Position numbers and translations under genes: made by a program
Part shown: positions 47,347 through 57,852 of the stretch, one piece after another
Position numbering within the stretch: position 1 is the stretch's first letter
Layout: the number at the start of each line of letters is the position of its first letter
Origin: Hyphomicrobiales bacterium
GTDB lineage: Bacteria > Pseudomonadota > Alphaproteobacteria > Rhizobiales > RI-29
DNA length: 64,000 nucleotides
Reading direction: 5' to 3'
Assembly: GCA_016125495.1 (NCBI GenBank)
Contig: WGLQ01000002.1
Location: 90,969 to 154,968, forward strand
The notes under the pieces: generated by a model
Told to the model about the DNA's origin: nothing
Databases searched by the model: none
What the model saw: only the letters and a program-made list of their open reading frames with translations

Positions 47347-47408
47347 TGTGTTCTCCTTCGTTCACTATCCAGGGGCCCGATCGCGTCGGGCGTTCTGCGG
47401 TTCGGCCG

Positions 47409-47470
47409 CCGGGCGCGTGCCCGGAGACCGGGTGGCGAGGCTCGGTGCGTGGCGCAACGCGCCACGCACC
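47409..47470. promoter_or_regulatory. Two hairpins in the atpB-atpE intergenic gap
   Basis: GGTGCGTGGCGC (47444-47455) and GCGCCACGCACC (47459-47470) form a perfect 12-base stem around AAC. CCGGGC/GCCCGG (47409-47424) forms a second 6-base stem with loop GCGT. Both lie in the transcript between the a- and c-subunit genes, where they could protect or separately process the atpE message. Confidence 0.6.
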
Positions 47471-47474
47471 GGGG

Positions 47475-48233
47475 TCAGTGATGCATGTGAAGTGCGTCGT
47501 TGAGGTAGATGCACGTCAGGATGGCAAAGACATAGGCCTGCAAGAACGCCACCAGGAATTCGAGACCGGTGAACGCAACCATGAAGGCCAACGGGGCCCA
47601 ACCGCCAAGGAAGCCGAGGCCGACGACGAAAGCGCCGAACACCTTGAGCATGGTGTGGCCGGCCAGCATGTTGGCGAAGAGGCGGACCGAAAGGCTCACC
47701 GGACGGGTCAGATAGGAAATGACCTCGATCACGATCAGAAGCGGGATCAGCACGACGGGCGCGCCCGACGGCACGAAGAACTTCAGGAAGCCGACGCCGT
47801 GTTTGACGAAGCCGACGATGGTCACCCCGATGAAAACGACCGCGGCAAGGGCGAACGTGACAATGATGTGGCTCGTCACCGTGAAAGAGTAGGGGATCAT
47901 GCCGAGCAGGTTGCAGGCCAGCACGAACATGAACAGTGAAAAGACGAAGGGGAAAAACTTCATCCCTTCGGTTCCCACGTTCTCCCGGATCATGTTGGCG
48001 ACGAACTCGTAGGAGAGTTCGGCGACGGACTGGAGACGTGTCGGCACGAGCGCGCGCCCCTGCATGGACAGCGTGAGCAGAGCCGTCGTCACTACCGCGG
48101 CAATTACCATCCAGAGCGCGGAGTTCGTGAACGAGGCATCGAGCCCGAACAGCTCGAATTCGAACAGGCGCTTGATCTCGAACTGGTGCATCGGGTCGAT
48201 GCCCGTGCCGCTCCCATGCTCCTGGCTCGCCAC
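47475..48233 (-). CDS. atpB: ATP synthase F0 subunit a
   Basis: A 252-residue membrane subunit that forms the proton half-channels. The essential arginine is R184 in SLSVRLFANMLAGH, and the last helix AFLQAYVFAILTCIYLNDAL is typical. Multiple hydrophobic helices span the rest. It is followed by the hairpin gap and atpE, and preceded by atpI with 13 bases between. Length and motifs are normal. Confidence 0.97.
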   Translation of the reverse strand: MASQEHGSGTGIDPMHQFEIKRLFEFELFGLDASFTNSALWMVIAAVVTTALLTLSMQGRALVPTRLQSVAELSYEFVANMIRENVGTEGMKFFPFVFSLFMFVLACNLLGMIPYSFTVTSHIIVTFALAAVVFIGVTIVGFVKHGVGFLKFFVPSGAPVVLIPLLIVIEVISYLTRPVSLSVRLFANMLAGHTMLKVFGAFVVGLGFLGGWAPLAFMVAFTGLEFLVAFLQAYVFAILTCIYLNDALHMHH

Positions 48234-48246
48234 GCCTCAGCTCCCC

Positions 48247-48645
48247 TCAATCGCCCTCGTCGGCCCGTGCGGTTCGCCCCGAACCCGGAGGTGTGCCCGC
48301 TGCCGTCGCTTCCGCCACCATCAGGCGGTAGGTCCGCATCACGTTCCGCGCGCCAGCGGCCAAGCCGAGCGCGCCGAACAACAACAAAAATGCGGGTCTG
48401 GTGCCCGCCCAGTCGTCGATGAACCAGCCGATTGCGCCGCCGACGACCACGGCCGCAATGAAGTCGATCGCCAAGCGGAGGGCGTACCCGATGGACCTGC
48501 CACGTGTCGGATCGACGCGTGGATTGTGATGCGCACGCGCGTCACCGATCCGCTCGCCCAGATCCTCGAGATCGCGCTTCAGGCGGTCCCGATCCTCAGG
48601 GCTGACTTGTCCGGCGCGTCGCTGCTCGTCGTTCCGACCGGTCAT
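48247..48645 (-). CDS. atpI: AtpI-type assembly protein of ATP synthase
   Basis: A 132-residue protein with a charged N-terminal part (RLKRDLEDLGERIGDARAHH) and two membrane helices (LAIDFIAAVVVGGAIGWFID and PAFLLLFGALGLAAGA). AtpI helps assemble the c-ring and is the usual first gene of alphaproteobacterial F0 operons. The start at 48645 is chosen because an upstream ATG at 48714 falls inside the promoter. Confidence 0.88.
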   Translation of the reverse strand: MTGRNDEQRRAGQVSPEDRDRLKRDLEDLGERIGDARAHHNPRVDPTRGRSIGYALRLAIDFIAAVVVGGAIGWFIDDWAGTRPAFLLLFGALGLAAGARNVMRTYRLMVAEATAAGTPPGSGRTARADEGD

Positions 48646-48695
48646 GGAAACGCCCACTGCATGCGGCCGTTCCCCGCCCCCTCCTGCTCGCGCGC

Positions 48696-48724
48696 AATCT
48701 AGATTTGCGGCCATACCGTGTCAA
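48696..48724 (-). promoter_or_regulatory. Sigma-70-type promoter of the atpIBEGF operon
   Basis: On the minus strand a perfect TTGACA (48719-48724) is followed after exactly 17 bases by TAGATT (48696-48701). Transcription would begin about 45 bases before the atpI start. It is the best promoter match seen in the window. Confidence 0.75.
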
Positions 48725-48836
48725 GGACGGTCGGTTGAAATCAACCTCATGAAAACAAACGGTTTTTCTTGGGCGCACCAAAAGTCGAGCGGGGCGACGG
48801 CGGGTTCGGAGCGGAAAGCTGGAAAAGCGGCGTCGA

Positions 48837-51800
48837 TCAGCTCGCCTGGCGCAGCGCCGCGGCACGTGAGAAATCGACGGAAACCAATTGACTGACCCCC
48901 TTCTCGAGCATCGTCACACCGTAGAGGCGATCCATCCGCGACATCGTCATCGGATGGTGTGTGATGACGAGAAATCGCGTGTCGGTGCGCTTGGCCATGT
49001 CCTCGAGGAGCCGGCAGAAGCGCCCGACATTGGCGTCGTCGAGTGGCGCATCGACCTCGTCCAGCACGCAGATCGGTGAAGGGTTGGTCAGGAACACCGC
49101 GAAGATCAGTGCCATGGCCGTCAAGGCCTGCTCGCCGCCCGACAGCAGCGAGAGTGTCGCTGGCTTCTTGCCCGGGGGACGGGCGATGAGTTCGAGACCG
49201 CCTTCGAGCGGGTCATCGCCTTCGATGAGCTGCAGGTCGGCGGTGCCGCCGTCGAAAAGGGTCGTGAAGAGCTGCCTGAACGAGGCGTTGACGGCCTCGA
49301 ACGCCTCCAGCAGGCGGCGGCGGCCCTCGCGATTGAGCTTTTGGATCGCCTGGCGCAATTTCGCGATCGCCTCGACGAGGTCGGCGCGCTCGCCCTCGAG
49401 ACGGTCGTGCTCGACGCTAAGCTCGTCGAGTTCCGTCTCGGCGCGCAAGTTGACGCCCCCGAGCCTTTCACGATCGCCGCGCAGGCGCTCCAATTGGTGG
49501 GCGGTCTCCTCGGGAGTGGGAACGGACCGGTTCGCCTCGCCATCGGCAGGGTCACCGTAGCCGGCGAGCGCGAGACACGCTTCAGGGGTTACGTCGAGGG
49601 CGTTGCGGATGGCGAGCGAATGCTCGGCGCGGCGGTTGCGGGCTGCCTCGAGGCGCGCCTCGGCGCGGCCGCGCTCCTCGAGGGCGGCGTTCATGGCCTG
49701 CTGCAGTGCCTTGAGTGCCTCCGCGCACGATCGGCAGGTGCCTTCTGCACGGGCGAGGGCATCGGCGGCGGCGGCGCGCTCGTTCTCGGCGCCGGCGCGC
49801 GACGCCAGAAGGCGGATACGGCGCTCTTCGATCTCGCCCGGCATGCCTGCGAGGCGGCCTTCCTCCTCGCCGAGATTCGCGAGGCGACGGGCGAGTTCTT
49901 CGATTTGGACGACCGCGCGTTCGGCGCGGTTCGCGGTTTGGGTGACCTCGCGATCGACGGCGGCGTTGCGCTCGGTGACGAGGGCGAGTTCGCGCTCGAG
50001 GCTGCGGACCAGGGCCTCGGCTTCGGTCCACTGCCGGCGCCGCTCCTGGGCGTCGAGCATGGCGGCGGCGCGTTGGTCGCGAACGGCCGAAAGGCCACCT
50101 TCGTCGGCGACGAGGGCGCGCTCACTGGCAAGGTGACGCTCGAGTTCGTCGATGCGTTCGCCGAGCGGGGCGATGGCGGTCGCCGCGGCGGCGAGGCGGT
50201 CGTCGAGCCGCGCGATGGCGGTCTCGAGCGCGCGGGCGCGCTCCTCGGCCGCGCGCAGTGTCGTTTCGCCGCCGCGGCGCTCTACGTCGCGGGTCGCGGA
50301 TTCGGCCCGGGCCGCGTCGGCCTCTCGAATGGCATCCGCGAGGGCGGCGGACAAGCGTGCGGCGGTCGCCTCACGCTCGGCGAGTTCCGACTCGAGACTG
50401 GCCAGGCGATTGCGCTCGATGAGGCGGACGGTCGCCGCGCTCGGTGCCTCGGAACGGGCACGCAGTCCGTCCCAACGCCATAGAGCGCCGGCGGGAGAGA
50501 CGAGCCGTTGCCCCGCACGAAGGGCCGGCGCGAGCCGGTCACCGGTCGCTTCGTCCGCGACGATGCCGATCTGAGCCAGCCGACGGTGCAGTTCGCGCGG
50601 CGCCTCGACGTAACCGCGGAGCGGCTCGGCTCCCTCCGGGAGGGGTGGATCGGAGCGGCTCGCGGTCTCGCTCGCGGGATCGTCGGTCCATTGGACCGGA
50701 GCACCGGCCTCGAGACTCGCGACGAGATCGTCGCCAAGTGCAGAGCCGAGTGCTTTCTCGTAACCGGGCGCCACCGTCACGAGATCGAGAACTGGCCTGG
50801 GGCTGGCCGTGTCGTCGAGCGCCGATGCGGCGACGAATTGGCGCAGGGCCTTGACCTCCGAGGCGAGCGTGGCGGCAGCCAATCTGGCTTCGGCATCGCG
50901 TTCGCGGGCGGCGTCGCGCCGGTCGGACGTCGCGGCGGCCACTCGGTGGGCGACCTCGGCAGCCTCGATCGCGGCGACGAGGGCCTTGCGCGCCGCCTCG
51001 GTGGCGGCCGCGGCGGCATGGGGATCGCCGAGCGCCGCGCGCTCGCTTGTCAGCCCATCGCGGTCGCGCGTCAGGCCCGCCTGCTGGCGGCGCGCCTGTT
51101 CGAGTGCCGATTCGGCCGAGCTGATGGAACTCTCGATGCGGCGGCGCTCGGCGGTCGCCTCGGCGAGGCGGGCATTCAGCGTCTCGAGTGCAGCATCGGC
51201 CGAAAGGCTCGCCTCGCGGGCCGAAGCCGACGCGGTGCGGGCTGGGCCGACACCTTCTCCGAGGCGGGCCAGTGCGCCATTCAGACGCTCCTTCTCCTCG
51301 GCCAGCCGTTCGGCGTGGTGATGGGCCTCGATGCGAGCCTCCTCGGCACGCTGACGGTCGGCATGGCATTGCGCGATCCGGCCTTGAACCTCGTCGAGCC
51401 GGGCGCGGGCGTCCGCCTCCTCGCGGGCGATCCCCTCGACCTCGATCTGAAGGCGTTGGAGGACCGCGGCGCGCACCATTTCCTGCTGGCGAAGCGGGCC
51501 GAGCGCTTCGTTGAGGCGCTCGAGCTCGGTCCGTCCAGCCGTTTCGGCGGCGCTGGCGCGTCCGACCTCGGCGAGAACCGCGCGCAGGCCGGTCTCGGCA
51601 TCCTCGACGGCCCGCTCGGCGGCGAGCCAAGAATAGTGGAACTGCAGGGCCTCGAGGCGCTTGATCTCCTCGCTCAGCTCGCGATAGCGGCGTGCCTGTC
51701 GCGCCTGGCGCTTCAGTCCGTTCATTTGTGTCGTGAACTGGCCGAGAATGTCGTCCACACGCGCGAGGTTGGCCTCGGTCGCCTCGAGGCGCAACTCGGC

Positions 51801-52337
51801 TTCGCGCCGGCGGCTGTGTAGTCCGGCAATGCCGGCAGCGTCCTCGAGGATGCGCCGACGCTGCTCCGGCTTGGCGTTGACGATCTCGCCGATCTGACCC
51901 TGGCGGACGAGTGCGTTGGACCGCGCGCCGGTTGCAGCGTCCTCGAACAGCAGGCGGACATCGCGCGCCCGCGTGTCGCGGCCGTTTATGCGGTAGGCCG
52001 AGCCGGCGCTGCGCTCAATGCGCCGCGAAATCTCGATGAGGTCGCTGTCGTTGAAGGCGGCAGGGGCGGTGCGCCCGGCATTGTCGATGGTGACGACGAC
52101 CTCGGCCATGTTGCGGGCCGGCCGGCGATCGGTGCCGGAAAAGATCACGTCGTCCATGAGGGCGGCGCGCATGCTCTTGTGGGAGGTCTCGCCCATGACC
52201 CACCGCAGCGCCTCGAGGAGGTTCGATTTGCCGCAGCCGTTCGGGCCGACGACACCCGTGAGGCCAGGCGCGATCACCAGCTCCGCGGGGTCGACGAACG
52301 ACTTGAAGCCCTGCAACCTCAGTCGCGTGATCTGCAA
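48837..52337 (-). CDS. smc: Chromosome segregation protein SMC
   Basis: A 1166-residue structural-maintenance-of-chromosomes ATPase that compacts and segregates DNA with ScpA/ScpB. A TTG at 52337 behind GGAGGATCGCA gives the canonical N-terminus (M)QITRLRLQGFKSF; the frame remains open upstream. Walker A is GPNGCGKSN (31-39). Long coiled coils flank a hinge near residues 510-640 (GYEKALGSALGDDL). The C-terminal head has LSGGEQALTAMALIFA and Walker B with PICVLDEVDAPLDDAN. The next genes downstream in the same direction belong to atpI; upstream are the DsbA-like genes. Composition shows strong Arg/Glu/Ala coiled-coil bias. Confidence 0.97.
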   Translation of the reverse strand: MQITRLRLQGFKSFVDPAELVIAPGLTGVVGPNGCGKSNLLEALRWVMGETSHKSMRAALMDDVIFSGTDRRPARNMAEVVVTIDNAGRTAPAAFNDSDLIEISRRIERSAGSAYRINGRDTRARDVRLLFEDAATGARSNALVRQGQIGEIVNAKPEQRRRILEDAAGIAGLHSRRREAELRLEATEANLARVDDILGQFTTQMNGLKRQARQARRYRELSEEIKRLEALQFHYSWLAAERAVEDAETGLRAVLAEVGRASAAETAGRTELERLNEALGPLRQQEMVRAAVLQRLQIEVEGIAREEADARARLDEVQGRIAQCHADRQRAEEARIEAHHHAERLAEEKERLNGALARLGEGVGPARTASASAREASLSADAALETLNARLAEATAERRRIESSISSAESALEQARRQQAGLTRDRDGLTSERAALGDPHAAAAATEAARKALVAAIEAAEVAHRVAAATSDRRDAARERDAEARLAAATLASEVKALRQFVAASALDDTASPRPVLDLVTVAPGYEKALGSALGDDLVASLEAGAPVQWTDDPASETASRSDPPLPEGAEPLRGYVEAPRELHRRLAQIGIVADEATGDRLAPALRAGQRLVSPAGALWRWDGLRARSEAPSAATVRLIERNRLASLESELAEREATAARLSAALADAIREADAARAESATRDVERRGGETTLRAAEERARALETAIARLDDRLAAAATAIAPLGERIDELERHLASERALVADEGGLSAVRDQRAAAMLDAQERRRQWTEAEALVRSLERELALVTERNAAVDREVTQTANRAERAVVQIEELARRLANLGEEEGRLAGMPGEIEERRIRLLASRAGAENERAAAADALARAEGTCRSCAEALKALQQAMNAALEERGRAEARLEAARNRRAEHSLAIRNALDVTPEACLALAGYGDPADGEANRSVPTPEETAHQLERLRGDRERLGGVNLRAETELDELSVEHDRLEGERADLVEAIAKLRQAIQKLNREGRRRLLEAFEAVNASFRQLFTTLFDGGTADLQLIEGDDPLEGGLELIARPPGKKPATLSLLSGGEQALTAMALIFAVFLTNPSPICVLDEVDAPLDDANVGRFCRLLEDMAKRTDTRFLVITHHPMTMSRMDRLYGVTMLEKGVSQLVSVDFSRAAALRQAS

Positions 52338-52492
52338 TGCGATCCTCCGGGACGGCCCGTTCACCACGCGGCTGGCGAGCGTTCAAGATCCTATTGCACA
52401 ACAGATTCGGGGGCTACTCAAGGCCGATCGGCACCGCCGCAGCCGCCGGGGACGGGGTGGCGGTGCCCCGGTTCGGCACCCTCCAACGGTCT

Positions 52493-53299
52493 TTACCCCG
52501 ACGAAGCGGCAACTCGGGCCGCCAACAGTGGGTCGATGCGAGAGCGCAGTTCTTCGATGGTCGGAACGGTGCGGAACTGCTCGGCCCCGATGAAGAACGT
52601 CGGCGTGCCGATCACGCCGAGGCGGCGGCCGTGCTCCTTGACCCAGTTGATCGCCGCGATCGTCTTTTGATCGGTGAGGCAGGCGTCGAACTCGGCCCGC
52701 GTCATGCCCACCTCACGCGCCACCGCGAAGATCGCGTCGAGCCGGACCTCCTGGGAGACCCAGCGGGATTGATTGGCGAGGAAATGCTCGAAGAGCCGGT
52801 ACGTGCGCTCTCCCCCCGCGCAGCGCGCGACGAGCCAAGCATTGCCGGAGCTGCGGCCGATGGGGAATTCGCGCAGGATGTAGTGCACCTTACCGGTGTC
52901 CACGTAGGCGCGCTTGAAGGCGGGCCATGTCTGCTGGTGGAAGGCCCGGCAATGCGGGCATGTGAGCGATGCGTACTCGACGAGCGTCACGGGGGCGTCG
53001 CTGCGGCCGAGGGTGATCTCGCCCAGCGGGCCGGCGGTCATGACGTCCGCGACGGTTGGCTCCGCGATGCGGTCCGGCCGCCCGGAAAAGGACGCCGTCG
53101 GAGTTGCGTCCCGACCGAGGGGGGCGGCGACCAGCGCGGTCTCGACCGGAGCGGCGGTGGCGCCGAGCGTGCCGGTTTCACCACCCGGCCGGCAGCCGCC
53201 GAGGGCAAGCAACGCGGCAACGAGCGCCATGGCCGGAGCGAGCGTATGGCGCCCGGAGCGGCCCGGTGCTCCGGATAGGCCCGATGCGCCGAATTCCAT
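52493..53299 (-). CDS. DsbA-like thiol-disulfide oxidoreductase, lipoprotein
   Basis: A 268-residue protein with a lipobox (ALLALGGC, cysteine about 36), so it is probably anchored to a membrane facing the periplasm. A thioredoxin-fold domain follows with the redox centre C114-P-H-C117 in VEYASLTCPHCRAFH and the cis-proline region GVIGTPTFFIGAEQF. It is closely related in layout to the next gene upstream, which carries CGHC. It would oxidise or isomerise protein disulfides, or feed a cytochrome-maturation or copper-handling step. The start at 53299 is supported by GGAGC. Confidence 0.86.
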   Translation of the reverse strand: MEFGASGLSGAPGRSGRHTLAPAMALVAALLALGGCRPGGETGTLGATAAPVETALVAAPLGRDATPTASFSGRPDRIAEPTVADVMTAGPLGEITLGRSDAPVTLVEYASLTCPHCRAFHQQTWPAFKRAYVDTGKVHYILREFPIGRSSGNAWLVARCAGGERTYRLFEHFLANQSRWVSQEVRLDAIFAVAREVGMTRAEFDACLTDQKTIAAINWVKEHGRRLGVIGTPTFFIGAEQFRTVPTIEELRSRIDPLLAARVAASSG

Positions 53300-53442
53300 C
53301 ACGTGTGGCTCCACGGCTTTCGTCTGGCCGGGCGGCATAAGCTACCCTGACTGGCGCGACGAATGGCATCCAATGGGAGCCGCGCGGGCGCCTCCTCGCT
53401 CACAGGTGAAGCAATCGGCGAGGCTGGGCAAGGGGTCGGCGC

Positions 53443-54246
53443 CTAACTGTCGAGGAAGGGCGCCATGACCTCTTCGATCTCCTGCAGGCTGTGGCCGCCC
53501 AACAACTTGATGCCGTTGATGAACAGGGTCGGGGTCGAATCGACACCGAAGGTGTCGCGCGCCCGGTTCTGGATCCACTTGATGTCGTCGAGGAGCTTTT
53601 GATCGCGCAAGCATCCCTCGAAGACTTCACGGGTCATCCCGGCCTGCTTGGCGTAACCGAAGAGGGCATCCACGCGCTGGTCGCCGGGAACGAAGGCCCA
53701 CGTGTCCTGCTGCTTGAAGAGAACGTCGAGGAAGGGAAAAAAGGCGTCAGGCGAGCGAGCCGCGACGCAGCGCGCCAGCATGGCAGCGGCGGCCGAGTAG
53801 TTGTTGAGCGGAAACTCGCGGAAAATGAAGCGGACCTTGCCGGTGTCGATGTACTTCGACTTCAGTTCCGGGTGCACCGTGCGGTGGAAATTGCCGCAAT
53901 GACCACACGTCATCGAAGCGTATTCGATGATGGTGACAGGGGCTTCGGCGGCGCCGATGGCCATGTCGGCGAGTTCGCCCGTCTGGAGCATGTCGGCCAG
54001 CTCGAACTTCGGGGCATCGGCAAGGCGCTGGGCGTGCGCGGGCCCGCTGCCACCGAAGAGGCCGACCGACAACCCTGAGCCGGTGGCGAGTGTCAGTGCG
54101 CCGAGACACGAGCCGAAGCCAGCCAGGACATCCCGCTTGGTCACCGCGCCGTCGCGACCGGGGATCGCACCACGAGTTGTCAAATCGTCCACCGTCCACT
54201 CCATCATGGCTCGAGCGAGCGCCGCAGGGGGGCGCCCCGTCGTCAT
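53443..54246 (-). CDS. DsbA-like thiol-disulfide oxidoreductase, exported
   Basis: A 267-residue paralogue of the preceding protein with redox centre C114-G-H-C117 in IEYASMTCGHCGNFH and TPTLFINGIKLLGGHSLQEIE. The N-terminus contains TKRDVLAGFGSCLGALTLATG, a signal-peptide-like region with a KR pair that could route it through Tat; ATG choices at 54246, 54207 and 54204 are all possible. It lies 143 bases upstream of the lipoprotein form on the same strand, so the two periplasmic oxidoreductases may be made together. Their order beside smc is common in related bacteria. Confidence 0.86.
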   Translation of the reverse strand: MTTGRPPAALARAMMEWTVDDLTTRGAIPGRDGAVTKRDVLAGFGSCLGALTLATGSGLSVGLFGGSGPAHAQRLADAPKFELADMLQTGELADMAIGAAEAPVTIIEYASMTCGHCGNFHRTVHPELKSKYIDTGKVRFIFREFPLNNYSAAAAMLARCVAARSPDAFFPFLDVLFKQQDTWAFVPGDQRVDALFGYAKQAGMTREVFEGCLRDQKLLDDIKWIQNRARDTFGVDSTPTLFINGIKLLGGHSLQEIEEVMAPFLDS

Positions 54247-54353
54247 CGGTATATAGTCATAATTCAGCCAAGGGGCACCAGTGTGGCGCGGCCTGTGTGG
54301 CCGCGCTCAAAAGCCCGTTATCCGGCAGTTTCGGGCGGACCGTCCGCCGGACG

Positions 54354-55067
54354 TCAGCTCAGCCGCCGTGCGACGCCGGCGGCGAGCCGGCCGAGGGCGC
54401 TTTCGAGGCGGGCATCGCCGGCCTCCGAAGGGGCTGTGCCCGCCCCTGCCTGCGGCGTCTGGCGCACGAAGCCGAGGCGGTGGGACGGTGGCTCGCTCGG
54501 CAGGCGGCTGGTGTCGAAGCGCGGTGCCCGGCTCGATGGCGCTGGTGCCGTCAGCACTTGGCGCGGACCGCCCGAGTGCGGCTTGGGCATGAAGCGCGCG
54601 ACCACCGGGGCCTGGAGAATCTTCAGGTCGGTGACAGCGCGATAGCCGAAATGGGTGTTGATCCGCTCGAGGATCTGCGGTTTGCGGTGCTGGATTTCGA
54701 GGGCGCGGGCGCCGTCGACGCGCAACACGAGGGTCGCCCCCCGCTGGCCGGCCGCGCGATCACTCTCCAGCGTGGGCTCGGCGAGCGCGGCTTCCGCCAT
54801 GCGCGGCCAGGTGAGGCGCTCGGGGTTGGTAAAGGCGGACAACTCGTCGCCGGCGATCTCGGGCCAATCGGTGATCAGGCTCGCGGCGTGGAAGCCATAT
54901 TTCTCGAATGCCTTACGGGCGACGGCCGGCACGAATGCCCCGACCGCGGTCGGCTGGGCCGGTGCGAAAGCGCGGCGTTTGCCTGCGGCGGCTCCGAATC
55001 CCTCGGCTTCCTCGTCTGGCGCCCGCCTCGTCTCGGAGGGCGTCGACTTGCGACGATGTTGCGTCAT
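54354..55067 (-). CDS. DUF721 / DciA-like protein
   Basis: A 237-residue protein with a central DUF721 region: RKAFEKYGFHAASLITDWPEIAGDELSAFTNPERLTWP, written here in parts, then a basic ARALEIQHRKPQILERINTHFGY. DciA proteins load the replicative helicase in bacteria that lack DnaC. The C-terminal third is Pro/Ser/Arg-rich and probably disordered. It sits between mutY (divergent) and the DsbA-like genes, the usual place in this group. The DciA role is inferred by family. Confidence 0.82.
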   Translation of the reverse strand: MTQHRRKSTPSETRRAPDEEAEGFGAAAGKRRAFAPAQPTAVGAFVPAVARKAFEKYGFHAASLITDWPEIAGDELSAFTNPERLTWPRMAEAALAEPTLESDRAAGQRGATLVLRVDGARALEIQHRKPQILERINTHFGYRAVTDLKILQAPVVARFMPKPHSGGPRQVLTAPAPSSRAPRFDTSRLPSEPPSHRLGFVRQTPQAGAGTAPSEAGDARLESALGRLAAGVARRLS

Positions 55068-55306
55068 GCGAATCCCCGATCATCCGCGAACGGTGGCCAT
55101 ATCCGTGACCAGACCGTCGGCGGAGCCCCACCCCAACACGGAACGCAACATGACAACCCGAGGCCGTCCGAAGGTGGCCTGTAGGCCTTCCCGACGGAAG
55201 TGGCCTCCCGGACCATTCCCCACTTTGCTCACCGTGCCTCGAAGGACACAGGCGTGGTGGCGACGATGGTCTGGCGCGCTTTCGCGAATCACCCCTCCAA
55301 ACTAGC

Positions 55307-56470
55307 ATGAGCGGCGAATCGCGTGCGAGACGGGCGGGAGCGCAAGCTGTGGACGCTGTTGCGGAAATGGCACGATCACCAAGCGACGAGACCATTGCAG
55401 GGGCGGTCGCGGACCTGCTCAGGGTCTGGTATCGAGAATCGCGACGCGATCTGCCGTGGCGAATGGAGCCCGGCGTACTCGGCGATCCCTACCGTGTCTG
55501 GCTGTCGGAAGTCATGCTGCAGCAGACGACGGTCAAAGCCGCGCTACCGTACTTTCAACGCTTCGTCGCGCGCTGGCCGACGGTCGGAGCACTGGCCGCG
55601 GCGCCGCGAGAGGAGGTGCTCGCGCACTGGGCGGGCCTCGGCTATTACTCGCGCGCCAACAATCTACATGCGTGCGCCAGGTTGGTTGTGGAAAAGCACG
55701 GTGGGCGCTTTCCAGAGAGCGAATCCGAGCTGAACGAGCTGCCCGGCGTCGGCCCCTACACGGCGGCGGCGATCGCCGCGATGGCCTTCGGCAAGTGCGC
55801 GACGCCGGTCGACGGGAACATCGAACGGGTCGTCGCGCGCCTCTTTGCCGTCGATCGGCCGCTGCCGGGTGCCAAGGATGTGCTGCGCGATCTCGCCCGG
55901 CGTCTGACGCCTGCGACCGGAGCCGGCGATTTCGCCCAGGCGATGATGGATCTCGGGGCCGGCGTCTGCACGCCGCGCCGGCCGTCCTGCATGATTTGCC
56001 CGCTCGAGGGTGTCTGCAGGGCGCGCGCCCTGGGACGACAGAGCGAGTTGCCGGCCCGGGCGGTGAAGGTCGAGCGACCGGTGCGCCGGGGGGCCGCTTT
56101 CGTCGCCTTACGCGAGGACGGTCATGTGCTCCTGCGGCGGCGGCCGCAGGGCGGGCTGCTCTCCGGCATGATGGAGGTGCCTTGCACCGAGTGGACGGAG
56201 GAGCCCCTTGATCGGCGCCAGGTGCTGCGCACCGTGCCGGTGCGTGCGCAGTGGTGGGCGGTGCCCGGGCAGGTCATCCACACCTTCACGCACTTCCGTC
56301 TGGAACTCGCGGTTTACCGCGCTGTCGTGCCGGCCGACGCGCAGTTGACGCTTTGGGCCGGGCAGGAACGTTGCAGCTGGGTGGCGCGGGGCGACCTCGC
56401 GGGCGAGGCATTGCCGAGTGTCATGCGCAAGGCCCTCGCCTTCGGTCTCGAGGAGGCGGGCGACGATTGA
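55307..56470 (+). CDS. mutY: A/G-specific adenine glycosylase
   Basis: A 387-residue base-excision repair enzyme that removes adenine opposite 8-oxoguanine. The catalytic glutamate is in SEVMLQQT (about E68), the helix-hairpin-helix is ELPGVGPYTAAAI, and the catalytic aspartate lies in PVDGNIERV. The iron-sulfur cysteines follow the C-x6-C-x2-C-x5-C spacing in CTPRRPSCMICPLEGVC. A C-terminal NUDIX-like domain reads the oxidised base (LRRRPQGGLLSGMMEVP, HTFTHFRLEL). The first ATG is used; an alternative ATG at 55367 is possible. Diverges from the DciA-like gene and converges on ccrM. Confidence 0.95.
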   Translation: MSGESRARRAGAQAVDAVAEMARSPSDETIAGAVADLLRVWYRESRRDLPWRMEPGVLGDPYRVWLSEVMLQQTTVKAALPYFQRFVARWPTVGALAAAPREEVLAHWAGLGYYSRANNLHACARLVVEKHGGRFPESESELNELPGVGPYTAAAIAAMAFGKCATPVDGNIERVVARLFAVDRPLPGAKDVLRDLARRLTPATGAGDFAQAMMDLGAGVCTPRRPSCMICPLEGVCRARALGRQSELPARAVKVERPVRRGAAFVALREDGHVLLRRRPQGGLLSGMMEVPCTEWTEEPLDRRQVLRTVPVRAQWWAVPGQVIHTFTHFRLELAVYRAVVPADAQLTLWAGQERCSWVARGDLAGEALPSVMRKALAFGLEEAGDD

Positions 56471-56503
56471 GGCCCGACCTCGGCTCTCGGACACGGCGGC
56501 GCA

Positions 56504-57745
<1,242 letters not shown>

Positions 57746-57852
57746 CTAGCCAAGTCCGCGCCGCTTTGGCCAGCATTCCCGACGCGCTGGTCATCAGAGA
57801 CTGGGGCGCGGGACTAGTCGTGCGAGCGTGCGAGACGTTGGACGGTCGCCAC

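Noticed and set aside
48646-48714. ATG at 48714 as the atpI start
   Set aside because: It lies between the -35 and -10 boxes of the promoter, so it would not be transcribed; ATG 48645 is used.
50508-51821. Long + strand open frames inside smc
   Set aside because: They are shadows of the coiled-coil codons and lack domains.
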